Source of the DNA: Paraglomus occultum
Taxonomy: Eukaryota; Glomeromycota; Glomeromycetes; Paraglomerales; Paraglomeraceae
Assembly: GCA_910592205.1 (NCBI GenBank)
Contig: CAJVPJ010000627.1
Span: 1-20,486 of the forward strand
Reading direction: 5' to 3'
Length of the DNA stretch: 20,486 bases
Made by a program: the position numbers and the translations under genes. This document shows, in pieces, positions 19,034-20,486 of this stretch (position 1 is the stretch's first letter; every line of letters begins with the position of its first letter). The notes under the pieces are model-generated. The model ran no database searches. It was given only the letters and a program-made list of their open reading frames with translations, and was not told where the DNA came from.

Positions 19034-20486
19034 TTATTTTAAAAACATTGTCCACGGTTTAAAATCTTTCCATGTTCTAGCTCGCTTACGTTTTTCTCTT
19101 GCTACCTGGATGTCACCCATAATATCATTAATCCGTTTTGTATTATTTAGTAGCGCTTGGACATGCTGGTAATTTTTCTGTTCAAATTCTGCCGTTAAAT
19201 GATCTAAAAATTCTTTTCGCGTTTGGATCTCGTGCCGTAGCTGCTCAACATCGATCTCGGGAGATTCGGAAACTGTGGCGTTGTCAATGGGTTCTTGCAA
19301 GTGAACCGAATCTATATAATTTTTATTGGTTACTTGCTCTAATCGAAGCATATCCATACTATTTTCATTACTCTTGTTCCGATTCTCTATGATCGTCTTT
19401 TACAAATCTAATAAATGGACGTTCCCTGCCTCTTCTGATTTCATTGTAGATTAACCGTTTGGAACACCCGCTAGCAGTAATTACCAAATGTTTACACAAC
19501 AGAAATCGGTTTTGCAGAAAATTGGGACAACTACATACCCATGAAGCATCTGATGTATAATACTTTTCCCCAGAGATAGTAGAAAAATATCTTTGTTCTA
19601 TTGTTCTATTTCCTTTTAAATTCTTCCCACCAATGTGGGTATTGACGGCCGTTTAGTAATTGTAGAAGCCGATTCTTCTGCTGCGAAAGAAGATGCTCGC
19701 ATATGATATAGATTACATAATCCAAACGCGGTTAGTTGAAGCGATACAGGTAATCACGTTTTAGAACTTTCCAATGTGCTTCAATCATCATCGTTGTTTT
19801 GCTGAAAGGTATTTGTGGGTGACATGAGCGAGCCCAGAGAGAATACCAACATGAAAATAGGTAAAGCCATAATGCTGAAAGATTATTTAATCTGCAAAAA
19901 TCATAGAATTTTTTTGTTGAATTGTAGTGAATTTGATCAGGCGTCAAAGAACCACCACTCACATCAATTGGCATCAATGGATGCAGATTAAAATGTCTTT
20001 CTATCAGAGTTACAACTGACTTGTGTAAGAATACGGGACAAAATAATGATGTGCTTCCAGGTATTGGTCGAAATGTTGGATCGATAAAGGGAATCGTTTA
20101 AGGTTACTCTCTTTAATATATGCAAACCTTTGCTGTTCCTTTTTGCTTCGTAACCGAGTTAGAATTGCTCTTTTTATGTGCCATAAACACAGCCTTGTTT
20201 GTGAGTATCTCCACACTAATTGTGCAGCATTGATTTCAGCAAAGTCTTTATCGGTAAAAATAAACTTTGGTATTAGGCTTTGATTCCTAAGCGCCTGGAA
20301 GAATTCTATGAGTAATTGTGTCCGAATGGACTCATTATTACCCAAATGTCTACTCGTATCCGTTAAACAGTACGCAAGAGGAAATCCACTTCCATTGATT
20401 TCTCCGACAACGCCATATAATTCGAAGCGACCTTTAGCTGTTTTGTAAGTCGCGTCCACATGGGCTTCTTCAATTTGTTGGGCATA
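19034..20486 (-). pseudogene. MULE transposase with SWIM zinc finger, decayed (5' end outside window)
   Basis: Read on the - strand from 20486: HVDATYKTAKGRFELYG (first catalytic Asp of the MULE domain, codon near 20459), then FTDKDFAEINAAQ (second Asp, near 20255), LCLWHIKRAI (near 20180), a helical region, a SWIM zinc finger SWVCSCPNFLQNRFLLCKHL (CxC...CxH, about 19490-19550), and a coiled, charged C-terminus ending WTMFLK at 19034-19036. Lesions: a 1-nt loss at a T run near 20040, a TAA at about 19733-19735, a stop and frame change near 19600-19610, and a frame change near 19385. MULE enzymes move Mutator-like DNA transposons, and domesticated copies can act as transcription factors. Multiple lesions argue for a dead copy, though two could in principle be introns. 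Confidence 0.85.

Overview
The window reads as nuclear DNA of an arbuscular mycorrhizal fungus, most likely Rhizophagus irregularis or a close Glomeromycotina relative. This rests on content: AT-rich DNA, compact genes with many short GT-AG introns, a U-box/RING-like plus TPR protein relic, a MATA-type HMG-box gene, and relics of Tc1/mariner and MULE-SWIM transposons, all of which are expanded in these fungi. Species assignment is inference; no search was run.

Layout. (1) 1-3887, + strand: a decayed U-box/RING-like plus TPR gene. Its 3' half is a tandem array of ~102-bp TPR units. A 1309-bp Tc1/mariner element (1619-2927) sits in one unit with a TA target duplication. The array also carries five very short insertions of one common sequence, always at the same position of the unit and each flanked by 14-16 bp direct repeats. 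(2) 4234-7242, +: condensin subunit 2 (CAP-H/Barren/Brn1), eight exons, 724 aa. (3) 7447-8431, +: a UspA-type universal stress protein, six exons. (4) 8848-10179, -: a SKA1-like spindle/kinetochore protein, seven exons including a 34-nt exon, 288 aa; it converges with the UspA gene. (5) 10236-~10565, +: weak possible exons of an unknown gene, divergent from SKA1. (6) ~10.6-13.7 kb: a long stretch without a supportable gene. (7) 13793-15046, +: intronless MATA-HMG-box protein, 417 aa. (8) 15560-17348, +: CTU1/NCS6 tRNA thiolation enzyme, nine exons, 354 aa, followed by two phase-compatible exons of unknown identity. (9) 18373-18871, +: a second Tc1-like transposase relic with a 204-bp intron-like segment. 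(10) 19034-20486, -: the 3' part of a decayed MULE transposase with a SWIM zinc finger, running off the window.

The central part (about 4.2-17.4 kb) is a core of intact housekeeping or regulatory genes: chromosome condensation, stress response, kinetochore-microtubule attachment, an HMG regulator and tRNA wobble-uridine thiolation. It is flanked on both sides by transposon and repeat-rich decaying sequence. No operon logic applies; CAP-H and SKA1 both act in mitosis, but their closeness may be chance. Exon boundaries were worked out by hand from splice motifs, reading-frame phase and recalled family patterns. For CAP-H, UspA, SKA1 and CTU1 every junction keeps phase, which is the main support for those models.
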